Assembly: GCA_947177165.1 (NCBI GenBank)
Contig: CAMWTP010000012.1
Location: forward strand, 27,383-91,382
Length of the DNA stretch: 64,000 bases
Source: an uncultured Lachnospiraceae bacterium
Lineage (GTDB): Bacteria > Bacillota > Clostridia > Lachnospirales > Lachnospiraceae
Direction of reading: 5' to 3'
Shown here in pieces: positions 12,520-23,142 of this stretch (positions are counted from its first letter, which is position 1; every line of letters starts with the position of its first letter). Under the pieces are notes generated by a model. The model ran no database searches and was not told the DNA's origin. It saw only the letters and a list, made by a program, of their open reading frames with translations. The position numbers and the translations under genes are program-made.

Positions 12520-13062
12520 ATGGCTAAGAAATTTAGCAAGCTTGTCTTATTCAGTGCCCTCGCCGGTGCTGCAGCTGCAGGAACCTATTATTATCTTCGA
12601 AATAAAGAAAACATTCCCGAGGAAGACCTTGACGACTTCGACGACTTTGACGATTTTGACGAGGATCTCGATGATGAAGATTTCTCCTCAGACTCCGCAA
12701 ATACCACTGGCAGTAAACCCCGCCCCTATGTGCCGATCGATATAGACAATGCAAAAGAAATCATTGGCGAGAAGGTGATTGAGACACTCGACAAGACCAA
12801 GGAAAAGATTGAACAGTTTAATGTATCTGAGAAAATTGACAAGGCGAAGGAGATCATCGGTGAGATGACTGCCCCCACTGTTGAACCTGTCTACACACAG
12901 GTGGATATGTCTGCTGCGCCTGCTGCCAATGCCGGCACAACTGACAGCACAGACCAGGTCAACGGGAAAGAACCCGCGTCCGTATCTGCCACCTATGCAG
13001 ATTCCACCGACACAGAGAGCACTACGGAAGAGTTTTTCGACGACTCAGAAACAGAGTCTTAA
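12520..13062 (+). CDS. YtxH-like/hypothetical protein with acidic Asp-Phe repeat
   Basis: N-terminal TM (LVLFSALAGAAAAGTYYYL) followed by EEDLDDFDDFDDFDEDLDDEDF. Confidence 0.7.
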   Translation: MAKKFSKLVLFSALAGAAAAGTYYYLRNKENIPEEDLDDFDDFDDFDEDLDDEDFSSDSANTTGSKPRPYVPIDIDNAKEIIGEKVIETLDKTKEKIEQFNVSEKIDKAKEIIGEMTAPTVEPVYTQVDMSAAPAANAGTTDSTDQVNGKEPASVSATYADSTDTESTTEEFFDDSETES

Positions 13063-13250
13063 CATGCTCATTATTGCATGAAAACAACAGGAGGAGACTT
13101 GCGAGCGTTAATCTCACCAGGCTCCTCTTTTCCTTTTCTGTTATACAATCTGTATTATACATTTTAAGCGTGAAAGTTTTTTGTCTCAGTCTGTGACCAG
13201 ACTTTGCCTGATACATCATAGCGTAAGAACAATTTCTTATCTATAAAAAA

Positions 13251-13629
13251 TCATAATCCTGTATTCTCTGACAATATCTGTAACCATTTCTTTCTTTTTC
13301 CCAATGATATTTTTTCTGTCACCATTTTGCCGCTCTCCCTATTCTCATAAGTAATCACAAGCCCTATTGGAAAAAATCCCTGATTACATTTTCCTAATCC
13401 TTTAATACAATTGTATGGGATATGTATATATCCATCGGAAAATCCTTTTGAGAGAATTACCTGCTGATCCGTAAAGATTGCTACGCCTCCCTGCTGCCAT
13501 GTTTCAATTTTTCCGATCAGCTTCTCTGTATAATTGATCGTACTAGATCCAAATAATTTTTCATCTGGTGACAACACGCCTCTGCTCACAAGGTTTTGTC
13601 TTTGCTTCTCCAATTTTTGATCACTCATT
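13251..13629 (-). CDS. hypothetical PH-like domain protein
   Basis: MSDQKLEKQRQNLVSRGVLSPDEKLFGSSTINYTEKLIGKIETWQQGGVAIFTDQQVILSKGF. Confidence 0.6.
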
Positions 13630-13809
13630 TTCTTAAATCCTCCTCTGGTTTTATGTCTGTCTGATGCTATCATTGCCAGACATATCTGCAAAAACTCCGT
13701 CCAAACCGATACCTAAACCGGCAGTAGCTATCCATGAAATATCGCACCATTTCTATCGCAGGCTTTTTGTCATATCTGACTTCCGGACTACTCAGAAAGA
13801 GTCCAATCT

Positions 13810-14463
13810 TTACCCAAACAAAAACTTCGCTAACTCTTCTACCTCTGTAAAATAGACATCACTGTTCTTTCTCATAAATTCCTGGATTTCAGGAATGTCG
13901 TTCGCCCACCCCGCGCCGACAAAAGGTACACCGTACGCTTTCGCCATGTCATAGCCAGGCTTTAGGTCGTCCACCATCACCATTTCCTCCGGCTTCAATC
14001 GGTACTTCCGAGAGATCGTCTCCAACGCATACGTGCTGGGCTTTCTCTGCTCTGGCGGGCACTCCCAGCCAAAGATCATGTCCGGCATCGGCAGATGATT
14101 TGCCTCATAATCGCGCCTGATATTAAAGTCATAGGAGTGCGATATCACACACACGATACCGCCCTCCTCCTTCTGACGCCCGATGATCTCCCGCATTCCG
14201 TCATAGACCTTTGCTGTATGTCCCGACACATAGTTCTTCCAGCACGCAACCTCCACCTCAAGCTCCTCGTCTGTCATGCCAAGTTTCCCGACACAATATG
14301 GGATAAAACCCGGGTCAAAATTTTCCCGGAAATAATCGTCAAGCGAAATGGTCACTCCCGGTCTCAGCAGCTTCAGCGCCTCCAGAAATGCCGGGTAATG
14401 TATGGTGGCGGTGCTGTTGACCACTGTGTCGTCATGGTCCAGTATCAGACATCTATACCTCAT
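13810..14463 (-). CDS. HAD-superfamily hydrolase (phosphatase-like)
   Basis: CLILDHDDTVVNSTA motif I and MVMVDDLKPGYDMAKAYGVPFVGAGW motif IV. Confidence 0.88.
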   Translation of the reverse strand: MRYRCLILDHDDTVVNSTATIHYPAFLEALKLLRPGVTISLDDYFRENFDPGFIPYCVGKLGMTDEELEVEVACWKNYVSGHTAKVYDGMREIIGRQKEEGGIVCVISHSYDFNIRRDYEANHLPMPDMIFGWECPPEQRKPSTYALETISRKYRLKPEEMVMVDDLKPGYDMAKAYGVPFVGAGWANDIPEIQEFMRKNSDVYFTEVEELAKFLFG

Positions 14464-14597
14464 GTTATCCTCTTTCCCTCTTTATGCAATCCTTATGCAG
14501 TCGTTATACAGTCCCAATCTGCAAACCGGTTATTCTGCAAATGCTATTCAAAAAAAACATATGCTATTTTATAAGATTCCTATAGTGTTCTTAATGA

Positions 14598-16301
14598 TTA
14601 CTTTGGCAGCACAAAAGAACTCTTCAAGGACACGATTCTGTTAAATACCAGTGCATCTGGCTTTGAATCCCTGCAATCCACATTGAAGAACCCCTGCCGC
14701 ACGAACTGGAAGCTGTCATATGGCTCTGCGTCCTTCAATGCCGGCTCCACATAGCATTCTTTCAGCACTGTCAGAGAATTGGGATTGAGATTCAGCGAAC
14801 CGTCCTCGTTATAAACACCTTTCTCCTCGTCGATCAGATTCTCGTATAGCCTTACTTCCGCCCTAACCGCATACGGCGCCGGAACCCAGTGAATCGTTCC
14901 CTTTACCTTTCTGCCTGTAAAGCCGCTGCCCTGCTTTGTCTCCGGATCGTATGTGCAGTGCACAACGGTCACTTTGCCGTTCTCATCCTTTTCAAAGCCC
15001 ACGCACTTTACAAAATATGCGCTCATGAGACGCACTTCGTTTCCCGGAAACAGCCTGAAATACTTCTTTGGCGGCTCTTCCATAAAGTCCTCCCTGTCGA
15101 TATAGAGCTCCCTGCAGAACGGAACCTGTCTGGAGCCGAGGGACTCATTTTCAAGATTGTTGGGCACTTCGAGATACTCCACTTCCCCCTCCGGGTAATT
15201 GTCAATCACAAGCTTCACAGGGTCAAGCGCTGCCATCATTCTCGGCTTTTTGAGCTTTAAGTCCTCGCGGATACAGTACTCGAGCATCGCGTAATCCGTG
15301 GAGGAGTTTGCCTTGCTCACACCGCAGAGCTCCACAAATCTCTGGATAGACTCCGGCGTAAATCCGCGTCTTCTGAGCGCTGCGATCGAGACGAGCCTCG
15401 GATCGTCCCATCCGTCAACAATACCATCCTGGACAAGCTTCTTGATATAACGCTTGCCAGTCACAACGTTTGTCAGGTACATTTTTGCCTGCTCAATCTG
15501 TCTCGGACGGCTGGGATACTCAATCTCCTGCACTACCCAGTCGTACAGCGGTCTGTGGTCCTCGAACTCCAGCGTACAGATCGAGTGCGTGATCCCCTCA
15601 ATGGCATCCTCAATCGGGTGTGCGAAGTCATACATCGGATAGATACACCACTTGTCGCCAGTATTGTGATGCGTCATGTGCGCCACGCGGTAAATAACCG
15701 GATCGCGCATATTCAGATTCGGCGAAGTCATATCAATGCGCGCGCGCAGCACCTTCTCGCCGTCTGCAAATTTGCCATTTTTCATATCCTCAAAGAGCTG
15801 TAAGTTCTCCTCCACAGAGCGGCTGCTGGAAGGATCTTCCTTTCCCGGCTCGGTGAAGGAACCCCTGTACTCTTTAAGCTGCTCTGCCGTCAGGTCAGAC
15901 ACATATGCCTTACCTTTTTTAATCAGTTTGACCGCGCACTCATACATCTGGTCAAAATAATCCGAGGCAAAAAAAAGCCTGTCCTCCCAGTCCGCGCCAA
16001 GCCACTTGACATCCGCCTTGATGGACTCCACGAACTCGATATCCTCCTTCGTCGGATTGGTGTCGTCAAAGCGCATGTTGAACTTTCCGCCATATTCCTT
16101 TGCAATCCCATAATTCACAAGAATCGCCTTGGCATGTCCGATGTGAAGATAACCGTTCGGCTCCGGCGGGAATCGCGTGTGCACGGTGTCATACACTCCC
16201 TCCGCCAAATCCTTGTCAATCAGCTGTTCGATAAAATTTCTCGAAACGACCTCTTTTCCCTCAGCGGCCGCTTCCGCCGTATTTTTTTCTGCGTCACTCA
16301 T
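14598..16301 (-). CDS. glnS: glutaminyl-tRNA synthetase
   Basis: [29 protein letters not shown], and full-length class I GlnS features. Confidence 0.96.
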   Translation of the reverse strand: MSDAEKNTAEAAAEGKEVVSRNFIEQLIDKDLAEGVYDTVHTRFPPEPNGYLHIGHAKAILVNYGIAKEYGGKFNMRFDDTNPTKEDIEFVESIKADVKWLGADWEDRLFFASDYFDQMYECAVKLIKKGKAYVSDLTAEQLKEYRGSFTEPGKEDPSSSRSVEENLQLFEDMKNGKFADGEKVLRARIDMTSPNLNMRDPVIYRVAHMTHHNTGDKWCIYPMYDFAHPIEDAIEGITHSICTLEFEDHRPLYDWVVQEIEYPSRPRQIEQAKMYLTNVVTGKRYIKKLVQDGIVDGWDDPRLVSIAALRRRGFTPESIQRFVELCGVSKANSSTDYAMLEYCIREDLKLKKPRMMAALDPVKLVIDNYPEGEVEYLEVPNNLENESLGSRQVPFCRELYIDREDFMEEPPKKYFRLFPGNEVRLMSAYFVKCVGFEKDENGKVTVVHCTYDPETKQGSGFTGRKVKGTIHWVPAPYAVRAEVRLYENLIDEEKGVYNEDGSLNLNPNSLTVLKECYVEPALKDAEPYDSFQFVRQGFFNVDCRDSKPDALVFNRIVSLKSSFVLPK

Positions 16302-16402
16302 TTTCCTGTCTCCTCATATAAAATATTTCAAGTATCTTTTATTGTAATATAAGTGCGGTCCTTTTGTAAAGTTATTCCGCAGCAAAAAAATGTATCCAAA
16401 AG

Positions 16403-18709
16403 TTATTCGACTCCCTTCAGCGCATCGACCATACAGATTGTCCTGACCTTTCCCGATAGAACGCTGTTCACTCCTGTCGATACGATCCATGTGCCGGCGA
16501 TGGAGTACAGATACGACAGCGCATAGATCACAGTCGGCATATCCTGGTCCTCGGTCATGGTCTGCATGATGGCATCCAGGAGCTGATATCCCATGAACAG
16601 TCCAAGCATGATGCCGACTGCTGTGATCCAGTTATTCTGCTGGCGCAGGATTCTTCGGATTCGTTTTGATGAGAAGCCGAGCACTTTGAGCGTTGCCACT
16701 TCCCTTGTCTTCTCCAGAAAGGATAACACGCCCATATTGTACAGCACGATCACTCCCAAAAGCACTGCTGCCAGAATCAGGATTCCCACCATCAGATTCA
16801 TCATCTCCATGTTCTCATCAAGGTCTTTTTTCAGCTGTTCCAAGCTGATAACACCCGATATTTCATCGCTGTTCCTGACATAATCTGGCACTGACATGTT
16901 TGTGTTCAGCGATGTCGGTATAAATATATAGTGATACTGTTCATATTCTTCCCTGGAGAGTGTGATTCCTTGTCCTACTGGTGTGCGATACAGCATTGTG
17001 ATTCGGCTCTTCTCCCAGTCCTTTTCCCCTACGATATGCCACTCCACAAAATCGCCCTCGCGAAGCCCCAGAACCTTTGCCAGTTTATAGGACATCGCCA
17101 GCCCTTTCGTGGGCGGCGCAATCTCATTGCCCTCATCGTCCTGATAATGCACATAGTTCCCACTGTCGATGACTGTAAGATTTCCCGTCTTTACTCTGCT
17201 GGCTGTGCGAAACTCACAGCTGCCCTCCTGCACCAGCTGCCCCTTAAACTGCTGGCTATATTCGCGCTTTTTCAGATTCGAAGTATTCTCTGAAAAAATG
17301 ATCTTATTCTGGGCAGTGTTGAGCTCCCCGTACTGCCAGACAACCATCTCGTCACAGCAGTCCTTACAGCCAAAGGCACACACCAGCAGCATCGTGCAGC
17401 CGGCAACACCCGCGATCCCCATGATGCTCCGCGCCTTGTTTCTCAGGATATCCCTCACATTCCACTGCGTGGAAAATCTCAGCGAAAGCCACAGTTTGCT
17501 CTTTTCCAGAAAACTGTGCCTCAGATTTTTCGGCACTGCTGGTTTTAAGGTAATCGCCGGCATCTCCCGAAGCGCTTTTCTACAGGAGAGAAAGCTTACA
17601 AAGGCGGAAACGGCAGCCGCAAGAACAATCGCCAGATAGGACTGCCCCGACATTCCTGTCTTCCATTCAGGAAGAACATAATATGCACTCATACTTGGCC
17701 GAAACAGTGATGGCAGCAGCAGTTTGCCAGACACCGCCCCAAAAAGACTTCCCGCTGTGCTGATCACAACTCCATACGAAACATAATGCCTTGTAATCCT
17801 GGCTTTGGAAAATCCCAGCGCCTTTAACGTATCAATCTGTATCCGCTGATTGGAAGTCATCCTTGTCATGGTGGTGACAATTCCCATCACTGCGATCAGC
17901 AGAAATACCGCGGAAAACATGATTCCCATTGCCGCGTGCTGGCTCTTCTCGTTCGCAATGCTGTCAATTCCTTCATTCTGCGACTGGTCAAGTACCACCA
18001 CCTCATCGCGGTCAAGCGTCGATTTGACAAGCTCCTTGAATGTCATGGTGTCCATAGCAGCCATCGTTTCTTCCTTCTGTCTGATGACCAGTTGATTGTA
18101 AGTAAGCTGATCCTGCACAGGAAAATCAAGTTTTGAGAGGAATCCATAACCGTAATTCCCATAGTTTGGCATCATGCTGTCGCTCTCCAGTGTGTAAAAA
18201 ATGTACTCCGGGTGTATGATAATTCCCTTTACTTCCTCCGTAAACTCTATCGTCTCATATTTTAGCCGGATTCTGTCGCCGACATGATACCCCCTCGCGC
18301 TGGCAAACGCCTCTTCCAGCCAAATTCCCTTTTTCTCCGGCGCAAAGGGCTCCCCCGCAACCAGATAGGGATAGGAACACTGCATGGATTCCAGAAAATT
18401 TAGTTCCATGTCAAACTCCGCGCCTTCGCTCGTCTCTGCCTTTCCGAAAATGACAATCTTCCTGTCAACAGTGTCAATCTGCGGCAATGCGGTAAGCTTC
18501 CTGACCTCCTCCTCCGTAAAACCATTTCCAATCACCCAGCTGTCCGCCAGATTCGTAGTCTGGTAATAGGCCGCTGTGGAGAGGCCAATACCGTTGCTCT
18601 CTGCGTCAATTCCGGCAAAAATAGCAAGTCCCAGAAAGGCCATCAGAAAAATAGATATAAACTGCGTCCTCCCCTGCCACAAATCCCGCAAAAGTTTTCT
18701 TTTTAGCAT
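16403..18709 (-). CDS. ABC transporter permease (FtsX/MacB-like)
   Basis: Two FtsX domains; MLKRKLLRDLWQGRTQFISIFLMAFLGLAIFAGIDAE... Confidence 0.92.
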   Translation of the reverse strand: MLKRKLLRDLWQGRTQFISIFLMAFLGLAIFAGIDAESNGIGLSTAAYYQTTNLADSWVIGNGFTEEEVRKLTALPQIDTVDRKIVIFGKAETSEGAEFDMELNFLESMQCSYPYLVAGEPFAPEKKGIWLEEAFASARGYHVGDRIRLKYETIEFTEEVKGIIIHPEYIFYTLESDSMMPNYGNYGYGFLSKLDFPVQDQLTYNQLVIRQKEETMAAMDTMTFKELVKSTLDRDEVVVLDQSQNEGIDSIANEKSQHAAMGIMFSAVFLLIAVMGIVTTMTRMTSNQRIQIDTLKALGFSKARITRHYVSYGVVISTAGSLFGAVSGKLLLPSLFRPSMSAYYVLPEWKTGMSGQSYLAIVLAAAVSAFVSFLSCRKALREMPAITLKPAVPKNLRHSFLEKSKLWLSLRFSTQWNVRDILRNKARSIMGIAGVAGCTMLLVCAFGCKDCCDEMVVWQYGELNTAQNKIIFSENTSNLKKREYSQQFKGQLVQEGSCEFRTASRVKTGNLTVIDSGNYVHYQDDEGNEIAPPTKGLAMSYKLAKVLGLREGDFVEWHIVGEKDWEKSRITMLYRTPVGQGITLSREEYEQYHYIFIPTSLNTNMSVPDYVRNSDEISGVISLEQLKKDLDENMEMMNLMVGILILAAVLLGVIVLYNMGVLSFLEKTREVATLKVLGFSSKRIRRILRQQNNWITAVGIMLGLFMGYQLLDAIMQTMTEDQDMPTVIYALSYLYSIAGTWIVSTGVNSVLSGKVRTICMVDALKGVE

Positions 18710-18749
18710 GACCGACCTCCAAAATATGAGTCTTTGTTCCTATTTTCTT

Positions 18750-19472
18750 TCACCAAGTCACCCCGCTCGCGTCCTTTGGCTGTTCGTTGATGGTGACAGA
18801 CTCAATCCCGCCGTTTTTTACCCGTATCACCTTGTCCGCGATATCGGCAAAAAAGCTGTTGTGCGTTACCATAACAACCGTTCTCTTTTCCTTGCGGCTC
18901 ATGCCCACCAGAAGTTCCAGCACATCGCGCCCTGTGTTGGTGTCAAGCGCCCCCGTCGGCTCGTCGCACAGCAGTAATTTCGGATTTTTGGCAATCGCCC
19001 GCGCGATGGATGTTCTCTGCTGCTCACCGCCGGACATCTGTGATGGAAACTGGTGCATATGTTCCGAAAGTCCCACGGCTTCCAATGCTTTCTCCGGGTC
19101 CATCGTATCATCGACAATATCTTTCATCAGCGCGACATTTTCATAGGCAGTCAGCGTCGGAATCAGGTTATAAAACTGAAATACCACCGCTACATTTCTG
19201 GCACGGTAACTGGTGAGCTGATTGTCGTTATAATTGCTGATATCCTCCCCGCAGGATACGATTTTGCCGCCTGTCGCAGTGTCCATTCCACCGAGCAGAT
19301 TTAGCAGTGTGCTCTTTCCCGCGCCGCTTGGTCCCAGGATAACGACCATCTCACCCTGATTAATCGTAAAACTGGCATCCTTTAACGCATAAAACACCCT
19401 GCCTGCTGTTCCATACTCCTTGCTTACACTGTCAAATTCTATAAATACATCCTTATCCATAATCAACATCAC
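18750..19472 (-). CDS. ABC transporter ATP-binding protein (LolD/MacB type)
   Basis: GPSGAGKSTLLNLLGGMD, MSGGEQQRTSIARAIAKNPKLLLCDEPTGALD. Confidence 0.96.
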   Translation of the reverse strand: MMLIMDKDVFIEFDSVSKEYGTAGRVFYALKDASFTINQGEMVVILGPSGAGKSTLLNLLGGMDTATGGKIVSCGEDISNYNDNQLTSYRARNVAVVFQFYNLIPTLTAYENVALMKDIVDDTMDPEKALEAVGLSEHMHQFPSQMSGGEQQRTSIARAIAKNPKLLLCDEPTGALDTNTGRDVLELLVGMSRKEKRTVVMVTHNSFFADIADKVIRVKNGGIESVTINEQPKDASGVTW

Positions 19473-19475
19473 CCG

Positions 19476-20915
19476 TTATTTTGCCACAGCTTTCTTTCCC
19501 ACACGCTCGTCGGTCATGGCATCTGTAATAACCTGCTCGCCGCCGCGAAGACCCTCTACAACCTCCGTATCACTTCCACTGTTGAGACCGCAAGTCACAT
19601 ACCGTTTTACCACCACATCATTTTCTATTAAATAACAGTAGTCTCCGTCATCATCCGCATAGAGCGCCTCGTTCGGTATCAATATCGACTGTTCTTTTTT
19701 CCCTGTCTCAATGACCGCATCTACATCTGTTCCCAGATAAATCTTTCCGTCAGGCTTATCAATATGTATCTCCACCTGCAGCTTTGCATTGTTCTGGGAA
19801 TCGGTGACAGTCTCCAGACGGATTCTTGACACATTCCCCTCATATTCGTTTCCACCAATCTCGACAACAGCTTTCTGCCCAAGCGCTACGTCTGCCATCT
19901 CATAGCTGGTAACATCGACAACAGCTTTCACATTTTCTGTATCTTTGATTGTAAACATTGGACTTCCCTTCGCGATTATTGCTCCCTCTGCGACCGTAAT
20001 ATCGCTGATTACGCCTGTTATTTCTGCTGTCACACCTTCACTGGCCCTGGCCGCCTCCTGCTCATTCCACGCAAGTGTCGTGCTGGCGAGCCTGGCGTTC
20101 TGTGCAAGCTGTTCAAGCTGGGCCGCGTTCATCGCAGCGTGCTTTGTACTCAGCATCTCCTGCTGGAGAATGCTTCTCTGTGTGGCAATCTCATTCAGAT
20201 ACATCTCTGCCTCATCAAAATACCGATTCTCTATTGGCTCCGCCCCCACATCCTGAAGCTCGAGCTGTTCCTTCTGCAATCTGGCAAGCTCGATCTGAAG
20301 CTGCGCCGCCTCCACCTGAAAATCATTTCGCTCATCAGGCTCATAGCTATCATCTGCCGCCGCTGCATTTTTTGCCGCAATCTGCACCTGCAGGTCCGCA
20401 ATCTTGATTTCCAGTGCCTTATTCTTATCACCTACCGCATCCGCCACGACCTCGATATTATATTTCAGATCGTTGACATTGGTAAGCGCTGCCTGGTATG
20501 CTTCCTGATACATCGCATCCTGCGCTGCTGCAGCGCTGTAGGCTGTCTGCATTTCATCTGCCTGTGCCACACTGCCCCGATATCCTGACGCGAGCGCACT
20601 GGCCTGTATTCTTGCCTGCTCCACATTTCTGTCAAAATCCTCTGTGTCATAGGTGACGAGAAGATCTCCCTTCTGCACAAGGTCGCCTGCCTTGGCATCA
20701 AACGTTGCGATTGGCGCAGTGACTTTTGCATAATATGTCTGTTCTTCCTCGCTCTCAATGTGTCCCTCCGCCTCTATGGTCTGCGTAATGCTGCCCGTTC
20801 CAATCTCCTGCACATTGACCTTGAGCGGCGAACTGCCTGCAAATGCCGTCGTCCCGGCAATCACCGCACACACAGCCACAACACCAAGTATCTGACAGAC
20901 TTTTTTTCTCTTCAT
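19476..20915 (-). CDS. HlyD/RND-type efflux periplasmic adaptor
   Basis: MKRKKVCQILGVVAVCAVIAGTTAF signal/TM, long coiled coil, biotinyl-lipoyl-like barrel; start with SD at 20915. Confidence 0.9.
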   Translation of the reverse strand: MKRKKVCQILGVVAVCAVIAGTTAFAGSSPLKVNVQEIGTGSITQTIEAEGHIESEEEQTYYAKVTAPIATFDAKAGDLVQKGDLLVTYDTEDFDRNVEQARIQASALASGYRGSVAQADEMQTAYSAAAAQDAMYQEAYQAALTNVNDLKYNIEVVADAVGDKNKALEIKIADLQVQIAAKNAAAADDSYEPDERNDFQVEAAQLQIELARLQKEQLELQDVGAEPIENRYFDEAEMYLNEIATQRSILQQEMLSTKHAAMNAAQLEQLAQNARLASTTLAWNEQEAARASEGVTAEITGVISDITVAEGAIIAKGSPMFTIKDTENVKAVVDVTSYEMADVALGQKAVVEIGGNEYEGNVSRIRLETVTDSQNNAKLQVEIHIDKPDGKIYLGTDVDAVIETGKKEQSILIPNEALYADDDGDYCYLIENDVVVKRYVTCGLNSGSDTEVVEGLRGGEQVITDAMTDERVGKKAVAK

Positions 20916-20938
20916 CTTCTCCTCCATTCCGCATGCCC

Positions 20939-21121
20939 AGAGCGTGTTTGAAAAATGCTTTCTGCCAGATGTGCGTCACAATTTGTGGGAGATTTGTGCC
21001 AAATGAAGGGCGCATAGCGGGCTATGTAACCTGAATTTGGCGCAAATATCACGCAAAGTGGTGAATACGACGCATACGCGTCGTTATGCAGATGGTAGGA
21101 ATGATTTTTCAAACACGCTCT
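20939..21121. mobile_element. MITE-like palindromic element with 18-bp terminal inverted repeats
   Basis: AGAGCGTGTTTGAAAAAT at 20939-20956 and its exact reverse complement ATTTTTCAAACACGCTCT at 21104-21121; interior is an imperfect long palindrome (e.g. TTTGTGCCAAAT / ATTTGGCGCAAA). Confidence 0.8.
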
Positions 21122-21538
21122 AGTCTCTGTTATCGATTCCCATGATTCAATCATTTGACAGAAGCGTCAAACAAGTTTGCATCATTTGCACTCTTGATGA
21201 AATATCCAGCGCACTATTTCAATGTAATTTTTAGGCTTTTCCTTACATAATTGGTACTTGCCCCAAATATGTATCTGTCAATAGCTCCTCTATGAAGCCG
21301 ATAAAATATGAATAATATTTCACATTCATATAATACGTTAATTTCTATGCATTGTCAATATGAATATGAAACAATATTCACAAACTTGCTGCAGTTCAGC
21401 CCTGGATTTTGCACCGCGCTGCAAATTATGGATTTACAAGCCACGTGAGAATGCTCATGTACGGTAAAGAAGCAGAAACTAAAAATAAGAGATAGACCGC
21501 CAGCACCACACTATTCCGAACCAAAGACCAAAAGACAA

Positions 21539-21689
21539 GCATTGTGGAAATGTGCATAACAGGCTATGGAATCATGGATAACTCTATTCACAGCACATGG
21601 AAAAGCTAAAGTGCAGCTTTCCCACGTCCTGCAAACAGAGTTACCCACAATTCCATGAGATAGCCAGTTATACACATTACGCACAATGC
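21539..21689. repeat. long imperfect palindrome (about 151 bp), putative non-autonomous repeat
   Basis: Left arm GCATTGTGGAAATGTGCATAACAGGCTAT...GATAACTCT...GGAAAAGCT pairs with the complement of AGCTTTCCC...AGAGTTACCC...ATAGCCAGTTATACACATTACGCACAATGC. Confidence 0.75.
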
Positions 21690-21818
21690 CGACTACTACG
21701 AAATTCATATCTGTTTTATATTAAAAAAATAGAACAATCATTAATTTTTAGGTATTGACTTATATTCAAAAAAGAAATAAAATAGTAATGTTACTAATAG
21801 TAATATAAAGGAGGAAAA

Positions 21819-22358
21819 ATGGATAATATTATACTTGGTCTTTTAATTTTAGAAAGTAGAACAATTTATCAGTTAAGGGAGCGAATCAGTAAGGGTATGA
21901 ACTTAATGTACAGTAACAGCATGGGTAGCATACAAGCTGCTATTAAAAAACTGTTGAATCATGGGTATATCAGTTATGAAGAAAATATCGAAGACGGAAA
22001 ATATAAAAAAATTTATTCTATAACTGATAGTGGAAAACGCTACTTTTTTGAGTGGATAAACACCCCCTTTGATACGCAAAATATGAAAAATCCAGAATTG
22101 GTAAAAGTATATTTTATGGGTCTTTCAGATGAGACACATAGAAAAAATAACATTGAGAAATATTTGTCTTATTTGACAGAAAGGTATCATATGCTGGAAA
22201 CTATCTGCGACGAAGCAAAAAAAATTGAAGTCACAAAAGAAAATAAGGATATTATTTTTTATCAACTTGCAACGGCTCGTTACGGAAAAGATTTTATGAA
22301 GTTTAATATAGAATGGTATAAAAAACTTATCAAAGATATGGAGGATGAAGAACTATGA
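21819..22358 (+). CDS. PadR family transcriptional regulator
   Basis: MDNIILGLLILESRTIYQLRERISKGMNLMYSNSMGSIQAAIKKLLNHGYISYEENIEDGKYKKIYSITDSGKRYF. Confidence 0.92.
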   Translation: MDNIILGLLILESRTIYQLRERISKGMNLMYSNSMGSIQAAIKKLLNHGYISYEENIEDGKYKKIYSITDSGKRYFFEWINTPFDTQNMKNPELVKVYFMGLSDETHRKNNIEKYLSYLTERYHMLETICDEAKKIEVTKENKDIIFYQLATARYGKDFMKFNIEWYKKLIKDMEDEEL

Positions 22359-23140
22359 GGCAATGCAAATTAAATAATTCCCCAATTATATATTATATCA
22401 GTGGAAATGACCACAATGAATGGTGTCTATTTCTTCACGCTGCGTTTGTTAACCATAAAATGTATAAATCACAAATTGAATATTTTGAAAAAAAATATAA
22501 CGTGTTAGTGGTTGATATCATTGGGCATGGACAGTCAACAAATACAAAAAAGGGTGACAGTATAGATAAAATGTCAGCATGGCTATACGATATTATGAAA
22601 GCAGAAAAGATTGAAAAAGTGCATATTGTCGGCGTTTCATTAGGGGCAATTTTGGCACAGGATTTTGCAAACCGGTATCCTGATTCAGTAAATTCGCTTG
22701 CCTGTTTTGGTGGATATGATATTAATAATTTTGATGCGAAAATGCAGAAAGAAAATGGTGCTTCGCAGATGTTAATGATGTTAAAAGCATTGGTTTCTAT
22801 AAAATGGTTTGCAAAAGCAAATAAGCAGATATCAGCCTATACCTTGCAGGCTCAAAATGAATTTTATGATATGAATATTCTATTTCCAAAGAAATCATTT
22901 ATGTATTTGGCATCTTTAAATAGCATGGTAAATACACACCAAACAAAGCAAAGAATGTATCCTTTATTAATTGGGTGCGGAAAATTTGATATACCAATGG
23001 AATTGTCAGCGGTAGAAATGTGGAAAAACAGAGAACCGCAGGCTAAAGTTGTTATTTTTGAAGATGCAGGACATTGTGTAAATATGGATGTACCCCAAAA
23101 GTTTAATGAGGTGATGGAGAAATTTTGGAGAAATAGCTAA
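22355..23140 (+). CDS. alpha/beta hydrolase
   Basis: LHAAFVNHKMYKSQIEYF...VVDIIGHGQSTN...VHIVGVSLGAILAQDFANRYP (GxSxG); ATGA overlap with PadR. Confidence 0.9.
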   Translation: MRQCKLNNSPIIYYISGNDHNEWCLFLHAAFVNHKMYKSQIEYFEKKYNVLVVDIIGHGQSTNTKKGDSIDKMSAWLYDIMKAEKIEKVHIVGVSLGAILAQDFANRYPDSVNSLACFGGYDINNFDAKMQKENGASQMLMMLKALVSIKWFAKANKQISAYTLQAQNEFYDMNILFPKKSFMYLASLNSMVNTHQTKQRMYPLLIGCGKFDIPMELSAVEMWKNREPQAKVVIFEDAGHCVNMDVPQKFNEVMEKFWRNS

Positions 23141-23142
23141 CA

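Noticed and set aside
16403-20915. Novel export system
   Set aside because: Adaptor-ATPase-FtsX permease arrangement is a common MacAB-like/ABC efflux layout in Firmicutes.
20912-21154. 80-aa minus-strand ORF (MIESWESITETRACLKNHSYHLHND...)
   Set aside because: Spans the MITE-like palindrome; translation of repeat sequence, not a gene.
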